Positions 24,546 through 33,377 of a stretch of 49,544 bases of DNA are shown piece after piece. The stretch spans positions 1 through 49,544 of the forward strand of contig QCTE01000010.1 of assembly GCA_003211275.1 (NCBI GenBank), given 5' to 3'. Every line of letters begins with the position of its first letter. Positions within the stretch are counted from its first letter, which is position 1. The stretch is from Synechococcus sp. AG-673-A03 (GTDB lineage Bacteria > Cyanobacteriota > Cyanobacteriia > PCC-6307 > Cyanobiaceae). The notes beneath the pieces were generated by a model. It was given only the letters and a program-made list of their open reading frames with translations, searched no databases and was not told the DNA's origin. Position numbers and translations under genes: made by a program.

Positions 24546-26671
24546 TGGTCCACCTACTCGCTGCGGCATCACCGGGGTTCACATCGCTGTCCCACCTGGC
24601 ACATCAGCCATTGGGCAGCTTCGCCTTGCTCGTCGCACTGGCAATGCTGGTTCCGCCCCTGTTCAGGCGAACAGGTCTTCCCGATCTCGTCGGCCTGCTG
24701 CTCGCGGGCGTGCTGATGGGCCCCAGCGCTCTCAATCTGCTGCAGCCAAACGGTGAGACCCTTCAACTCGTCTCTGACATTGGCGCGATCTACCTCCTGT
24801 TCATCGTGGGGCTGGAGATTGATCTCGATGAATTCAACCGCGTTCGCAGTCGATCTCTGACCATTGGGATTCTCCATTTTGTCGGTGGCATGGCGACTGG
24901 GGGAGCCATTGGACTCCTACTCGGCTATCCACTTGTGCCCTGTCTACTGATCGGGAGCCTGATTGCAACGCATACCCCTTTGGGCTATCCAATCGTGCGC
25001 AGTTATGGAGCGCAGCGAGATGAAGCAGTCGTGGTCAGCGTTGGCAGCACCATCCTCACCGACATCGCCTCGTTGGTTGTGCTTGCAATCGCAATCGGTC
25101 TTGGAGGACAAGACTTTTCGCTCACCAATCTGGCCGGCCTGATCGCCAGCGTCGCCATCTTTGCGGTGGCCGTCGTCACGATCATTCGCAAGGTCGGACG
25201 CAGGATCTTCCGAGGAAGCGTCAACGACGAAAGCAGGATCTTCCTCACCATCCTGCTCATCCTGTTCATCGCTTCGATTGGAGCGGAGCTAGCCGGTGTG
25301 GAAAAAATCGTGGGGGCCTTTCTGGCTGGACTGGCGGTGAACTCCGTTCTGCCGGAGGGCAAGTCAAAACAGCAGGTGATTCTGGTTGGTGCGGCTCTTT
25401 TCATCCCCATCTTTTTCATTCACCTCGGCCTCCTGCTTGATCTGAACAGCCTCAAAAACTCCATCACTCATTTTCAGCTGCCTGTTCTGATGGTGATCGG
25501 AGTGATCAGCTGCAAAGGCGTGGTGAGCCTGATTGCCGGTCGAGCCTTCCGGTACAACAGCAACCAGATGGTGATGATGTGGTCGCTGGCCATGCCACAG
25601 GTCGCCGCAACACTGGCCACAGCATTCATTGGCTACGAAGCCGGATTACTCGACCAAACGGTGCTGAATGCCGTTCTGGCGATGATGGTGGTGACCGCAA
25701 CCCTCGGACCGATCCTCACCGCACGTTCCGTCAGGCAGCTGGTGGAACCGAAACGAACAGGACGCAGCAGCGCAGAGTTTGGAGAGGAAGCCTTTTCAGA
25801 CGATGACACTCCTCTCGATGTGGTCAGCCGTCCTCTGACCATTGTCGTTCCGATCGCGAATCCTTCCACGGAACAGGGGCTGCTGAGTATTGCGTCTCGG
25901 CTGCTGAGTGGCAGTGCCGAAATGCAGGGTCAATTACTGCCCCTGGCGCTGGTCTGTCCCAGTCTTGAAGAAGCGCGGGGAGGATTGAATCGTGCCGTGG
26001 CATCCGCCAGGGAACGACTGTCCCAGGCTGCGACCATTGGCAAACAGCTCAAGGTCAGAACCCGTTGCCTGCTGCGGTTGGATGAAGATATTGCAGGCGG
26101 AATGAGTCGCAGTGCCCTGGAACAGGGTGCTGATCTGTTGATGATTGGAGCGGGACGACCGGACAAGGTGAGGCGCTGGTTCTTTGGTGACCTCGTGGAC
26201 GGGGTCTGCCGCAGCGCACACTGCCCCGTTGTGGTGGTCAACCTGGCCGAACGCCCGGTCGAAACCCTTCAACGAATTCTTGTACCCATCAAAGACCTTT
26301 CCGCCAGCGCCCGCGAACAGTTTGAGCTTGCCCAACGGCTGCTCGCAAGCCAGTCCAGCGAGCAAGGCCTGATCACGCTTTTACACATCGTTGATCCTCG
26401 ACTCAATCGATCTGAACGCATCCGGATCGAACATGAGCTGCGTCGCTGGCAACCCCGCAGCAGCATGGGCGCCATCATTCGGATTCAGCTCGCATCCGGA
26501 CCTGGGGTTGAAACCAAGATCGAACGCAGCAGCCGCGATCACGATCTAGTGATCTTGCGTTCTCAGCGCCGTCAGGTCGCGGGGTTGCCCATTCCGGCAA
26601 GTGATCGAACCAGCAATCTGGTGTCTCTGCTGAATTGCGCTTCGATGGTGATCAGCGAACCCTTGACCTGA
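24545..26671 (+). CDS. cation/proton antiporter with C-terminal Usp domains
   Basis: 708 residues. Residues 20-395 hold about 12 membrane helices of the CPA2 (NapA/KefB) type, with LFIVGLEIDLDEF and LIATHTPLGYPIV. After a short linker (about 396-430) come two universal-stress-type domains; the first ends with GAGRPDKVRRWFFGDLVDG and CPVVVVN, the nucleotide-binding signature. The protein would exchange Na+ or K+ for protons at the plasma or thylakoid membrane, with the Usp part acting as a sensor. The ATG overlaps the ABC stop codon; a TTG one codon earlier is possible. Confidence 0.9.
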   Translation: MVHLLAAASPGFTSLSHLAHQPLGSFALLVALAMLVPPLFRRTGLPDLVGLLLAGVLMGPSALNLLQPNGETLQLVSDIGAIYLLFIVGLEIDLDEFNRVRSRSLTIGILHFVGGMATGGAIGLLLGYPLVPCLLIGSLIATHTPLGYPIVRSYGAQRDEAVVVSVGSTILTDIASLVVLAIAIGLGGQDFSLTNLAGLIASVAIFAVAVVTIIRKVGRRIFRGSVNDESRIFLTILLILFIASIGAELAGVEKIVGAFLAGLAVNSVLPEGKSKQQVILVGAALFIPIFFIHLGLLLDLNSLKNSITHFQLPVLMVIGVISCKGVVSLIAGRAFRYNSNQMVMMWSLAMPQVAATLATAFIGYEAGLLDQTVLNAVLAMMVVTATLGPILTARSVRQLVEPKRTGRSSAEFGEEAFSDDDTPLDVVSRPLTIVVPIANPSTEQGLLSIASRLLSGSAEMQGQLLPLALVCPSLEEARGGLNRAVASARERLSQAATIGKQLKVRTRCLLRLDEDIAGGMSRSALEQGADLLMIGAGRPDKVRRWFFGDLVDGVCRSAHCPVVVVNLAERPVETLQRILVPIKDLSASAREQFELAQRLLASQSSEQGLITLLHIVDPRLNRSERIRIEHELRRWQPRSSMGAIIRIQLASGPGVETKIERSSRDHDLVILRSQRRQVAGLPIPASDRTSNLVSLLNCASMVISEPLT

Positions 26672-26731
26672 TCCAAGTCAACCAAGAAAGGAATGATTAA
26701 GAACTGGAGATTTCGGGATTAAAGTGCGCCT

Positions 26732-27634
26732 ATGGATGATGCGAGAAAAGTTCGGCCAAAAACTTTGATCCTGTCAGCCATTGTGGGGCTGACAGGGGGA
26801 TTTTTGCTCGCGATTCCACTCAGTCGCTCGCTCATGACCGATTCCGAGGCCCCTCTTTTGCTGCCCGTCAGCAATCCCTTTTCAGCCTGGTCAGTTTTCG
26901 ATAACCGGGAGATTCTCGTACTCGGCATTGATGATGGTGGCGGCAACACCGATGCGATCTTCACCTTGAAAGTTGAAGGAGGACGCACCTCCATCACCCA
27001 GATCCCGAGAGATAGCTACATCGATTCCCATAGCTTCGGGCCTGTCAAAGCCAATGCCCTTTACGCCTACGGAGGGCATGAAGCCGTCAAGGCTGAGTTA
27101 TCCAGGCTGATGGGTCGACCGATCGACCATCACATCCTTGTGAACCTCAATGGAATTCGAACACTCAGTGATCTGGTCGGAGGCGTTGAGGTCGATGTCC
27201 CGAAACGCCTTTACTACCGAGACAACAGTCAGGGGCTGCTGATTGATCTGCAACCCGGACCACAGGTGCTCAAAGGTCGTGACCTTGAAGGTTTCCTGCG
27301 TTGGAGAAACGATGAGGAAGGTGACTTGGGTCGCCTGGCGCGACAACAACTTGTGCTGAAAAGCCTCTTCAGCCGACTGACCAGGCCTGAACATCTTGTG
27401 AAACTGCCCGCCCTGATCAAAGAGGCCGGCAACAACCTTGAAACCGATCTCGGCGCCATGGAGCTGGGCGGATTGATCACGGCGATGGGGCTGACGGAAC
27501 TGGAGACCGAACGTCTTGATGCACGCCCCTTCTACCGGAACGGCATCAGTTATCTCGACACTGAATGGCCTGCACAACAGAGCGGTGGTGATGCCAGTGA
27601 ATCCAGCAGCTGGCGCTACCGCTTCCTCTACTGA
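26732..27634 (+). CDS. LytR-CpsA-Psr family protein
   Basis: 300 residues with one membrane anchor near the N-terminus (LSAIVGLTGGFLLAIPLSRSL) and a periplasmic LCP domain: ILVLGIDDGGGNTDAIFTL, ITQIPRDSYID with the arginine that binds the lipid pyrophosphate, VNLNGIRTLSDLVGGVEVDV and FLRWRNDEEGDLGRLARQQ. LCP enzymes transfer lipid-linked polymers to the cell wall. It sits after the antiporter (60-base gap) and 36 bases before two FUSC genes, which places it in an envelope gene block. Confidence 0.92.
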   Translation: MDDARKVRPKTLILSAIVGLTGGFLLAIPLSRSLMTDSEAPLLLPVSNPFSAWSVFDNREILVLGIDDGGGNTDAIFTLKVEGGRTSITQIPRDSYIDSHSFGPVKANALYAYGGHEAVKAELSRLMGRPIDHHILVNLNGIRTLSDLVGGVEVDVPKRLYYRDNSQGLLIDLQPGPQVLKGRDLEGFLRWRNDEEGDLGRLARQQLVLKSLFSRLTRPEHLVKLPALIKEAGNNLETDLGAMELGGLITAMGLTELETERLDARPFYRNGISYLDTEWPAQQSGGDASESSSWRYRFLY

Positions 27635-27670
27635 GCCAACGATGAGCCTTCATCGCCTGAGCCCTTCACA

Positions 27671-28633
27671 ATGGCGACGCCGGCTTTTGCATCTGTGGAC
27701 AGGAATCTGCTGCGACAGAGCATCAGGCTCGGGGTAAGCATCCTGATCACCTGCGCTATTGCTCAGCACTTCCAGCGCATCACCTATCTCTGGTATCCAC
27801 TTCTGGCCGTCAACCTGATCGTCGACGACCAGGACGAGAACAGTCTGAGGGCGGCCCGCGGACGCATCCTCGGAACGGTGACCGGTGGGTTGGTGACATT
27901 TCTGGTGCATTCGATCATGACCGGCTGGATCGGCATCCTGGTCAGCCTGTTGATCTCGATTCCACTGCTACGGCGGTTTGGCTGGGCCAGCGGCATGTCC
28001 ACCGCCGTGACGGTCACCGTGATGTTTCTGGGCATTCACGACTACGCCACGCTCAGCTGGGATTACGTGTTCAACCGCAGCGTCGACACGCTGGTGGGAA
28101 TCATCGTGGCCCTGGTGATGGGTCGTCTGCTCTGGCCGAAGAATCGACTAGCGCGCATGCAAAACCTGCATGAACAGCTCACCGACCTTCTGCAAACAAG
28201 GGTCGAAGCCCACAGCCTTGCGCTGCAGGGCAGGGGGAGTCCTCCAGCCGCGATCCAGCCGGCCGTGATCACCAAGCAGCTCCTAGAGCTGCAGCGCCTG
28301 ATCAATGTGGAGCTGAGCCTGGGACCGCGACATGTGCAGCGACTGGATCGTGATCACTGGCGCCAATGCCTCAGTCTGTGGCGCTGCCAGCAGGTGCGTT
28401 GGCTACTCGTGGAACGGCTGATTGAGCGGCTTCACCGGGACAAGGGGACGGAATATCTCCCTGCATTGGGCCGATACCTGGCTGAACGACCAGCACCCCG
28501 TCGACGATTGGATCTCAACGGCAGTGATGCAGGGTTGTCGTTGCCCCAGCGGATCGCTCTTGAAGAACAGGTGACTCGCTTTCGCCGTGTGCTGACCTGC
28601 CAGCAGCTGCTCAATGACGAGCGTTCATCATGA
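27671..28633 (+). CDS. FUSC-type membrane protein (first of two)
   Basis: 320 residues. The N-terminal half has six hydrophobic stretches (about 17-160) in the FUSC pattern, with LWYPLLAVNLIVDD and AARGRILGTVTGG, ending at GRLLWPKNRLARMQ; the rest is a soluble helical domain rich in arginine and leucine. FUSC proteins (relatives of AaeB and YccS) export small aromatic or lipid-like compounds. Full-size AaeB has two such halves; here each half has its own gene. The stop overlaps the next start by four bases (ATGA). Confidence 0.85.
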   Translation: MATPAFASVDRNLLRQSIRLGVSILITCAIAQHFQRITYLWYPLLAVNLIVDDQDENSLRAARGRILGTVTGGLVTFLVHSIMTGWIGILVSLLISIPLLRRFGWASGMSTAVTVTVMFLGIHDYATLSWDYVFNRSVDTLVGIIVALVMGRLLWPKNRLARMQNLHEQLTDLLQTRVEAHSLALQGRGSPPAAIQPAVITKQLLELQRLINVELSLGPRHVQRLDRDHWRQCLSLWRCQQVRWLLVERLIERLHRDKGTEYLPALGRYLAERPAPRRRLDLNGSDAGLSLPQRIALEEQVTRFRRVLTCQQLLNDERSS

Positions 28634-29757
28634 GTGGATCCAAAAAACAAACCAATCCCTGGATCCTGCGATCCGACATCAGGCTCGCCCTGGTGACGGG
28701 TCTGGGTGCGGGCTTCGGATTGCTGAACTCTGTTCCTTTCGGCTACTACGTTCCTCTTTGCACGGCCGCAGTTTTATCGGGAAGCTACGGCAACTCAATG
28801 AAGCTAAGCATTCAACGCATCCTCGGGTCGGTGATGGGGGTCGTCATCGTGTTGCTCTTTTCTCGCAATCTTCAACTGCCTCTGCCCCTTGGGCTTGGCC
28901 TCGCCCTCGCCAGTGTTCGTCTGATCGGAGGTGCTCTGGGATTGCAGGTGGGATACAAGGTCGCCGGCAACATCGTGATCATGGGTTGGCTGGTGCACAG
29001 CGCAGAGGAAACCGTCTGGGGAATGTCGCGCTTGTTCTGGACAGCCTTTGGCATCGCGCTGTCGTTATGGGCGACTCGCTACGTCTGGCCCAGTGGCACG
29101 ATTCCTTCGCTTCACCGGCAGTTCGCCAGATTCATCGACGAAATGATCCAGGACTTTCAGCTGGAGAAACAACGGCTGGAGGACGACACTCCAAACCGAT
29201 TCTCAATGGCCAATCGCAGAGACAGGCGCACCGAGATCCTGCAACAACTCAATGCCTTGAGACAGCAACGCGACCAGGCCCAGATAGAACTGGGCCTGAA
29301 TCCGGAGAACCACCCGCTGCATCAGCTCTGGACCGAACTTGACCTCTTGATCTCACAGCTCATGTCAGTTCTGGATGGCTTGCGGGGACTGACGGCACCA
29401 ATTCAGTCGCCGCCCTGGATCAAAGCGCTTCATCTCGATGAGGCGGAAGTGCTCAGACATCAGATCAAGCTGCTGACAGCCCTGTCGAGCAACCTTCGCC
29501 AGCCCGACCTAGCCGAGCACCAGTCACTGGACCTGCAAGCCTTGGTGGCTCTGAACAGAGATCTGGAGGCCGTTGCCAAGCAGCTCACGGTCAACCTCGA
29601 ATTGCACGCTGGAGGACGAGGGAAGGACGCCGGCATTGCCCCAGAGCAGATGCGACAAATCGTTCTGCGGACATCCCTGATTGAACATGGGGCTTCCGTC
29701 ATGCACGACTGCCTGCCAGGCATGGTCAGATCGAAGCCTGTCACTGCAACTCGCTGA
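28630..29757 (+). CDS. FUSC-type membrane protein (second of two)
   Basis: 375 residues with the same layout as its neighbour: hydrophobic half (about 15-155) containing GYYVPLCTAAVLSGSYGN and LSIQRILGSVMGVVIVL, then TRYVWPSGTIPSLHRQF and a long helical soluble half. Paralogous to the preceding gene and coupled to it by ATGA. The two likely pair to form one transport unit. An outer-membrane channel gene follows within about 50 bases. Confidence 0.87.
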   Translation: MSGSKKQTNPWILRSDIRLALVTGLGAGFGLLNSVPFGYYVPLCTAAVLSGSYGNSMKLSIQRILGSVMGVVIVLLFSRNLQLPLPLGLGLALASVRLIGGALGLQVGYKVAGNIVIMGWLVHSAEETVWGMSRLFWTAFGIALSLWATRYVWPSGTIPSLHRQFARFIDEMIQDFQLEKQRLEDDTPNRFSMANRRDRRTEILQQLNALRQQRDQAQIELGLNPENHPLHQLWTELDLLISQLMSVLDGLRGLTAPIQSPPWIKALHLDEAEVLRHQIKLLTALSSNLRQPDLAEHQSLDLQALVALNRDLEAVAKQLTVNLELHAGGRGKDAGIAPEQMRQIVLRTSLIEHGASVMHDCLPGMVRSKPVTATR

Positions 29758-29809
29758 ACTCGTTGTGCGGCGTCAGGATCAAGGCTCTCAAGGACACCAG
29801 GCTCATCCC

Positions 29810-31639
29810 TTGATCAGGTCGTTCATCAGGGGTTCTTTGTTGATCCCGATTGTTGGCCTGCTGGTGCCAGCGGCCTCCAAGGCATCTCAGGATGCAGGCG
29901 TTCCAGCTCCCCTGAATTTCGGAGGCAACACCTATCAGCTCGAGCGCAGCTGGAACGAACTGAACGAACAACTCGACAGCCTGGACACGCTGTTGGGACC
30001 AACTCCAGATCTTGATGATTCCGACGATCTGAAAGCGCCGCAACTACCGTCCAACCTCATGGACGCCAATCGTCCAGCCGATGAAGCTCTGAGTCAGGAC
30101 GACAGCCTTCCGGATGCACCACTCAGCCTTCCTGGGCTCGCTGAGCAGAAGTCCAAGGTGAAATCAGTGAGCCTGGAACAGGCCATCTCGATCGCCTTCC
30201 GAAACAACCCCGAGCTTCAGATTCAAAGGGATCGAATTGCTGCGCAAGGCGCCACGGTCGCTTCATTATCAGGGGCTTTCTGGCCCACCATCAGTGTGTT
30301 TGCCGATCTGGAAGGGTTTCAGAACGGCGGCACCACTTTCTCGCCCTACGGCAACAACAACTTCGGGTTTGGTCCTTTGTTCGCCAAAGACGGCCAGACC
30401 CCCAATTTTGCGCTCACCGAGAACGGCGACAACGTCAGCGGCAGCTCCGACGGACCGTTCTACGTGCCGGCCGGTGGCGGGTTGTATGCCAACGCCAATG
30501 GAGTTGACTCCCAGGCAGGACTGCAACTCAACTACGCGCTGGTTGACTTCGCCCGCACACCAAGAGTCCGCTCCGCCGATGCCAAGTTGAGGCAGTTCGA
30601 GCAGCAGTACGCCAACCAGCTCAGGGCTCTTCAACTCGAAGTCAGTGAGGCTTACTACCAGCTTCAGCTCAATGAACAGTTAGTGCGTATTCGTGATGCG
30701 GTCGTCCGCACCGACCTGATCGTGCTGGAAGACACGCTCAATCTCAAACAAGCAGGGCTGGTGCCGCGTGTGGATCTGCTGCGACGCAATGCGACCCTCG
30801 CCACTGATCAGGAGGCACTGATCCAGGCTCTGGCCGATCGAGCTGTTTCGAGAAGAGCGTTATGGACCCTGCTGAATCTCCCCGCAGATGTCGTTCCTAG
30901 TGCAGGCGACGCGATCAGCCTGTCACCGGCCTGGCCCCTGAGTCTTGAGCAGTCCTTGCTAGCCGCCTACGACAGCAACCCTGAGCTCGATGCGATCCTC
31001 GCCACCCGCAGGGCCCTGGCTTTGCAACAGGACGAAACGGCAGCTCAGTTGCTACCCAAGCTCAGCCTATTTGCGTCTGTTGGAGGCCTGGCATCAGTGG
31101 AACGCACCTTCAACATCTCCTTGCTGGGCGACGGATGTTGCGGTGCCACGTTTCTGCCCCTTGAGCAGGTGGCGGGATACGACTGGTCCGTGGGACTTGC
31201 GTTTAATTGGATGATTTTCAATGCCGGCGCAACTGCTAACGCCGTCAAAGCCCTTTCGCTGCAGGAGCAGGCAGCAAGCCAGTCGTATGCGGCCACCCGC
31301 AACAGCATCCGGCTTCGGCTCGAACGGGCCTTCCTGAACCATGAAGCAAGTCTGGCCAAGCTTGTTTCAGCACGGCGCGCAGTAGGAGCAAGCAAGGAAG
31401 CCTTCCGTGACAGCACACTCCGCTACAAGACAGGACTCACCAATGAAATTGATCTCTCAGTAACGCAGACGCAACTGGTGAATTCCCTGGTGAATCGCCT
31501 GATCGCAACGGTGGATGTGAATGTGACCTACGCACAGCTGCTGCGCGAACTGCTGCCCATGCCACGGGATCCCAACTCCACCGTGCCCACTGAACTGACT
31601 CTGACAGGTTTCTCACTGCGTGAACTGAATCAACCCTGA
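29810..31639 (+). CDS. TolC-type outer membrane efflux protein
   Basis: About 610 residues. The TTG at 29810 gives a proper signal peptide (LIRSFIRGSLLIPIVGLLV, cleavage near ASKA); a GTG at 29765 is the alternative, and the longer frame from 29681 is rejected because it would overlap most of the end of the FUSC gene. An acidic linker of about 100 residues precedes two outer-membrane-factor repeats, the first with SLEQAISIAFRNNPELQIQ, the second with LEQSLLAAYDSNPELDAIL. The channel would let the FUSC pair expel substrates across the outer membrane; an adaptor gene is not part of this operon. Confidence 0.9.
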   Translation: MIRSFIRGSLLIPIVGLLVPAASKASQDAGVPAPLNFGGNTYQLERSWNELNEQLDSLDTLLGPTPDLDDSDDLKAPQLPSNLMDANRPADEALSQDDSLPDAPLSLPGLAEQKSKVKSVSLEQAISIAFRNNPELQIQRDRIAAQGATVASLSGAFWPTISVFADLEGFQNGGTTFSPYGNNNFGFGPLFAKDGQTPNFALTENGDNVSGSSDGPFYVPAGGGLYANANGVDSQAGLQLNYALVDFARTPRVRSADAKLRQFEQQYANQLRALQLEVSEAYYQLQLNEQLVRIRDAVVRTDLIVLEDTLNLKQAGLVPRVDLLRRNATLATDQEALIQALADRAVSRRALWTLLNLPADVVPSAGDAISLSPAWPLSLEQSLLAAYDSNPELDAILATRRALALQQDETAAQLLPKLSLFASVGGLASVERTFNISLLGDGCCGATFLPLEQVAGYDWSVGLAFNWMIFNAGATANAVKALSLQEQAASQSYAATRNSIRLRLERAFLNHEASLAKLVSARRAVGASKEAFRDSTLRYKTGLTNEIDLSVTQTQLVNSLVNRLIATVDVNVTYAQLLRELLPMPRDPNSTVPTELTLTGFSLRELNQP

Positions 31640-31977
31640 CCAGCTGAACATCTAGCAATCAGAATTGATGACGAACGTTGAATGAGTATCCAGAGATTTG
31701 CTAGCCATACAAAGGGTGTAGGAAGCGATTCTCATTATCGGATCAATGCGTTTGCTTGCAGCTGTTATTTATACCAACAAGCCGGTCATCCGATCCTCTT
31801 TTGCTATGAACCGAACAGAATTTTCAAAACAAGTGAAGGGAGCTTGTGAAGAGTCAAATCATCTCTACATGCACCATCAACATTTGCCGTAAAAGGCTTT
31901 TAACTAACAGGGAGCATTCATGAAATGATTAATGACTTCTACGACCTTGTATTCTAACTATAGCTGTACCAGCTGCC
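31640..31977. other. intergenic region before the EamA gene
   Basis: 338 bases, turning AT-rich. It includes two overlapping short plus-strand frames: 55 codons at 31682-31849 (MSIQRFASHTKGVG) and 28 codons from 31806 (MNRTEFSKQVKGACEES). Neither has a clear ribosome site, and a frame of this size is not rare by chance. No terminator hairpin with T run was seen after the TolC gene. Confidence 0.35.
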
Positions 31978-32853
31978 ATGATTAGAGGGTTGATCTGGGG
32001 AGTCAGCACTTCGTTTATTTTTAGCATCTACATTGTGCTATCTAAACACCTTCTTTCACACTTTTCATCGCCATGGCTATTGCTTGCTTCAGGCATCGGC
32101 ATTATTGCCTTGATACCATCCGTCATTAAGCGAACTCATATCTACAAAGACTGGAATAGCAAGCAGTGGAGGCTTGTGATTTCGATGGCTCTATTGAGTG
32201 GATTATTTAATTTTTCAATCCTACTAAGCATCAATTATTTACCTGCATCAATCGCAACCATGTTCATTGGCCTATCCTCCGTTACGCTGTTGCTACGGAC
32301 ATGCAGAATTGAAGCAAGACTACCAATGCCATTAGAGCTAACAGCTGTTCTTTTTGCTGCCCTTGGGGCTTTTCTTATTTTAGGAGTAAAGCTCCAATCA
32401 TTCTCATTTATGGGTCTGTTATTTGGTACTTTCACACTAATATTTGGCACTAATACCGTCATATTAACCGGCAGAATGCGGGGGACCATCAACGCAAAAG
32501 AAGTTGTTTTCTCGAAGCAGCTAAGCAAGGTAGTTTTTGCATGTTTTGGCTTGATTCTGATTTCTCGATTACCTGCAGCTTCTGACCCTGCATTAACAGT
32601 TCTTTGGGTGTTACTGCTTGCCACTGGAGGCCTGAAAATGCTGGAAAGCTTTACAGCGTCAAAGACCGCATTTGCTCTACCACCAGTGACTTTCAGAAAC
32701 ATACTTTTGCTTAACTTGCCCATAGTTGCTTTGGCCGAGTCATGGATATTCAACATTCATCTCGACCTCTACCAGTGGATTGGCGTGTTTTTCATTATGC
32801 TCTCGGCACTCAGTGCGATCTTCTCTGGCGAGAAGCGCCTTAAAGCACTTTAA
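31978..32853 (+). CDS. EamA/DMT-type transporter
   Basis: 291 residues, nearly all hydrophobic, with ten predicted helices in two halves; the beginning MIRGLIWGVSTSFIFSIYIV and FSILLSINYLPASIATMF fit the drug/metabolite transporter superfamily. Substrate unknown. The gene is notably AT-rich compared with both neighbours and stands alone, which suggests acquisition. A stem (TGGGCA/TGCCCA) follows the stop codon by nine bases. Confidence 0.82.
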   Translation: MIRGLIWGVSTSFIFSIYIVLSKHLLSHFSSPWLLLASGIGIIALIPSVIKRTHIYKDWNSKQWRLVISMALLSGLFNFSILLSINYLPASIATMFIGLSSVTLLLRTCRIEARLPMPLELTAVLFAALGAFLILGVKLQSFSFMGLLFGTFTLIFGTNTVILTGRMRGTINAKEVVFSKQLSKVVFACFGLILISRLPAASDPALTVLWVLLLATGGLKMLESFTASKTAFALPPVTFRNILLLNLPIVALAESWIFNIHLDLYQWIGVFFIMLSALSAIFSGEKRLKAL

Positions 32854-32859
32854 AAAGCA

Positions 32860-32881
32860 CTTGGGCAACCACATGCCCAGG
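32860..32881 (+). terminator. hairpin after the EamA gene
   Basis: CTTGGGCA pairs with TGCCCAGG over eight positions (one G-T wobble) around a six-base loop, followed by AAGTTTTA. Moderate strength and a short T run make a factor-independent terminator plausible. Confidence 0.5.
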
Positions 32882-33003
32882 AAGTTTTACAGCCTGATTC
32901 AGATTTATTTTGACTAAAAAACTAGTCAATGTATCCAAAAAAACGCAAGCATCAGAACAGGGGCAGTTCTTGCACCGATCGAGACACAGTCAGCGGGACT
33001 AAA

Positions 33004-33022
33004 CCGAGATCACCGATCTCGG
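33004..33022 (+). promoter_or_regulatory. perfect inverted repeat before the metallothionein gene
   Basis: CCGAGAT and ATCTCGG are perfect complements around a five-base loop. The right arm overlaps the GGAG ribosome site, which lies six bases before the ATG, so as RNA the hairpin could hide the start. As DNA it could be an operator, but it does not resemble the 12-2-12 sites of SmtB. Confidence 0.4.
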
Positions 33023-33030
33023 AGTCACCC

Positions 33031-33157
33031 ATGGTTTCTGATCTGATCAGGTGTCAATACAAGGGATGTCAGTGCACAGTCCATGCCGCGTAAGTGTGAT
33101 GCAAACGGCAAAGTCCACTGCCCCAAAGCCTGCGCGAAAGGACGCAGCTGCGGATGA
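33031..33157 (+). pseudogene. bacterial metallothionein with a frameshift
   Basis: The frame from the ATG at 33031 reads MVSDLIRCQYKGCQCTVHAA and stops with TAA. Moving to the next frame gives KCDANGKVHCPKACAKGRSC followed by G and TGA. Together these match the bacterial metallothionein pattern C-x-C-x-V ... D-x-NG-x-x-(Y/H)-C-x-x-A-C-A-x-G known from SmtA. The spacing between CTV and NG fits SmtA exactly if two bases are missing near 33091. Seven cysteines would bind zinc, cadmium or copper in the cytoplasm. The ribosome site GGAG is good. Either the gene is dead by a two-base deletion or a +1 ribosomal shift rescues it. Confidence 0.72.
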
Positions 33158-33185
33158 GAAGCTTTTCTCAGATCCCAGAATTGTG

Positions 33186-33362
33186 CTACTTCTCAGCCGG
33201 CTTGGACGACCACCACCGCTCGATGCGGTAGCCAAAAATCACAAGAAACACGACAAGCCAGAACCACAGTTCAGGTGGATTGGCATTGAGCAGAACGATC
33301 AACAGAACCAGTTCCGAAACCAGCCAGGGAAGTTCCTGTCGCAGAAGAGGACGCAGTGCCAT
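33186..33362 (-). CDS. 58-residue membrane protein downstream of HlyD
   Basis: A 59-codon frame from ATG to TAG. MALRPLLRQELPWLVSELVL leads into a hydrophobic hairpin (LLIVLLNANPPELWFWLVVFLVIFG split by NANPPE) and a basic, tryptophan-rich end RIERWWSSKPAEK. It starts 15 bases after the HlyD stop on the same strand, so the two are very likely one transcript. A small membrane partner beside an adaptor gene recalls the AaeX-AaeA arrangement, although the sequence is not similar to AaeX. Confidence 0.7.
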   Translation of the reverse strand: MALRPLLRQELPWLVSELVLLIVLLNANPPELWFWLVVFLVIFGYRIERWWSSKPAEK

Positions 33363-33377
33363 GAAAAAGTCAGAGCT

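Noticed and set aside
28614-29342. 242-codon plus frame over the second FUSC gene
   Set aside because: Out of frame with the FUSC gene, rich in serine, arginine and histidine; a codon-bias shadow.
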